The notes below the pieces were generated by a model that was given only the letters and a program-made list of their open reading frames with translations, ran no database searches and was not told the origin of the DNA. A stretch of DNA of 64,000 bases, taken from NCBI GenBank assembly GCA_934101185.1, contig CAKOQD010000002.1, positions 1 through 64,000 of the forward strand. The letters are read 5' to 3'. This document shows, piece by piece, positions 62,948 through 64,000 of the stretch. Positions within the stretch are counted from its first letter, which is position 1, and every line of letters begins with the position of its first letter. The DNA is from an uncultured Bacilli bacterium. GTDB taxonomy: Bacteria; Bacillota_I; Bacilli_A; RF39; UBA660. The position numbers were made by a program, and so were the translations under genes.

Positions 62948-64000
62948 ATGACAAACAATAATTCGTATGGGGGGGGGGCAAAATACTTATAACCCTTTAA
63001 AAAACAAAGGAAGAAATAAAAAGATAATAACTATAATAATATTCTTAGTACTAATAGTAGTTAGTATTTCTTTTGCTTTGTTTAATCCAAGTATCAACTT
63101 ACTAGGAAGAAGAAATATAAAAATATCTAAATGTGAACTTGATATAAACTTTAAAGAAAGTGATGAGTTAATGCTAGTTAGTAAGTATCCCATATCAAAA
63201 GAAGGAGCTTTAAAGTATGATGCAAAAGATATAACTATAACTAATAATTCTACATGTGATACAGCATATTTCAAATTAACTATAAAAGACTTAAGTAATT
63301 CAAGTATAAATAAAGATAAGATAAATTATCAATTAATAGATAAAAGTAATAATAATGAAATAGCAGATAAAAATCCAGATAATTTTTTAGTACAAGATTC
63401 ACTTACTAAAGGAAATAGTAAATCATATAGTATAAGAATATGGATAGATGAGAGAGCTACAAATACTGATTTATATGTAAATGGAGATACAACAAAACCT
63501 ATTGAATATAAATATGCACTTAATATTGAAGCAACCGATAAAAAACTAAAAGAAGATTATGCCTTAGATTTTGCACTAGCAAATGTAGGACAAAATGGAT
63601 TAGAATTAGTAACACATGAAATAGATGATACATTACAAGTAGATAGTAAGTTTGCAAGTGAATATAGATATCGTGGTGGAAATGTAAATAACTATGTAAC
63701 ATTTAATAATGAGACATGGAGAATAATAGGAATAATACCTACTGAAGATGAAAATGGTAATGTAGAAAATAGATTTAAAATTGTTAGTCAGGATTCACTT
63801 AGTGCAATTGATGGATGGGATACTAATGCTGCAGTTAGTTGGGAAAATGCAGAAGCTAACACATATTTAAATGATAACTATTATTATGATATGCTAAATG
63901 ATACGGCGAGAGGTATGATAGGAACGACAAAATATTATCTTGGTTTAGCTCCAGGAACTTCTTCTGAAGTTTGGAAAGCTGAGCGTTCTAATTCTGATGA
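62948..64000 (+). CDS. membrane-anchored surface protein, out of frame at a G10 tract, partial
   Basis: ATG after TGGAGGTAAAACT reads MTNNNSYGGGAKYL and stops at 62990. If the run of ten G (62969-62978) had nine, the frame would continue without a stop to the window end: QNTYNPLKNKGRNKKIITII, a helix, then ISFALFNPSINLL and an extracytoplasmic region with TCDTAYFKLTIKDLSN and NNYVTFNNETWRIIGII, a domain common in surface proteins of uncultured Firmicutes. So the gene is off in this assembly, presumably by slipped-strand phase variation. Continues beyond 64000. Confidence 0.8.
62969..62978 (+). repeat. G10 homopolymer, probable phase-variation switch
   Basis: Ten consecutive G within codons 8-11 of the surface-protein gene, in a genome where such runs are rare. 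Confidence 0.8.

Noticed and set aside
1..64000. Mycoplasma genetic code (TGA as Trp)
   Set aside because: TGA ends several genes cleanly (spoIIAA, spoVAC, spoVAD) and Trp positions use TGG.
1..64000. CRISPR array
   Set aside because: No regularly spaced identical repeats were seen; the only exact direct repeat is the two-copy unit at 3183.

Overview
Low-GC Firmicutes chromosome, most likely an uncultured spore-forming gut lineage of Bacilli/Erysipelotrichia (RF39-like). This is inferred from: very AT-rich DNA; strong AGGAGG-type ribosome sites; T-box leaders; sporulation genes (spoIIAA, sigF, sigG, spoVAC-AD-AE, an alpha/beta SASP); anaerobic NrdD/NrdG; and a fragmentary recombinase/Mob relic. 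TGA is used as a stop (ends of spoIIAA, spoVAC, tig-region genes) and Trp is TGG, so it uses code 11, not the Mycoplasma code.

Layout. 1-0.3 kb: edge of a small CxxC-protein gene and tRNA-Gly. 0.4-28.4 kb: core block on the + strand with a few convergent genes. It holds a cysteine desulfurase pair, fhs, asnS under an Asn T-box, hsp20, tig, thiI, an SASP gene, a HAD-acyltransferase fusion, a degenerate hybrid histidine kinase, rpsO-pnp, the spoIIAA-sigF-spoVA locus and scpAB. 28.46 kb: tRNA-Leu(CAA). 28.6-38 kb: an accessory island with different codon habits. It carries copies of the small CxxC gene, recombinase/Mob relics, unknown genes, an archaeal-type aspartyl-tRNA synthetase under an Asp T-box, a PepC-like peptidase and two genes with an ADP-ribosyltransferase-like HG...GL motif. 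38-62.5 kb: core again, with coaE, a deacylase, an Fnr-type regulator divergent from nrdDG, parE, a sugar transferase, rpsD, a rhomboid protease, ddl, an rRNA methyltransferase, murD, a dockerin/cohesin surface pair, a radical SAM enzyme and sigG. 62.5-64 kb: a probable type I toxin-antitoxin pair and a surface-protein gene interrupted by a G10 tract.

The most unusual structure is in the island. Three 38-nt, CCA-ended, tRNA-like stem-loops (30635, 32149, 34854), plus a 3' fragment of a fourth (32877), punctuate the cargo genes. The three complete copies follow an extended -10 promoter and a 5' hairpin. All four are followed by the same kind of trailer (short hairpin, then terminator-like hairpin) that follows the true tRNA-Gly and tRNA-Leu genes. 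They may be expressed tRNA-like RNAs, attachment sites of tRNA-targeting elements, or both.

Other points: the spoIIA operon lacks spoIIAB, and its SpoIIAA lacks the phosphorylatable serine, which suggests a rewired control of SigF. Identical SigG-type promoters precede the SASP gene and the spoVA genes. A dockerin-bearing amidase-like protein is encoded directly before a membrane-anchored protein with a cohesin-like domain, implying self-assembly at the cell surface.
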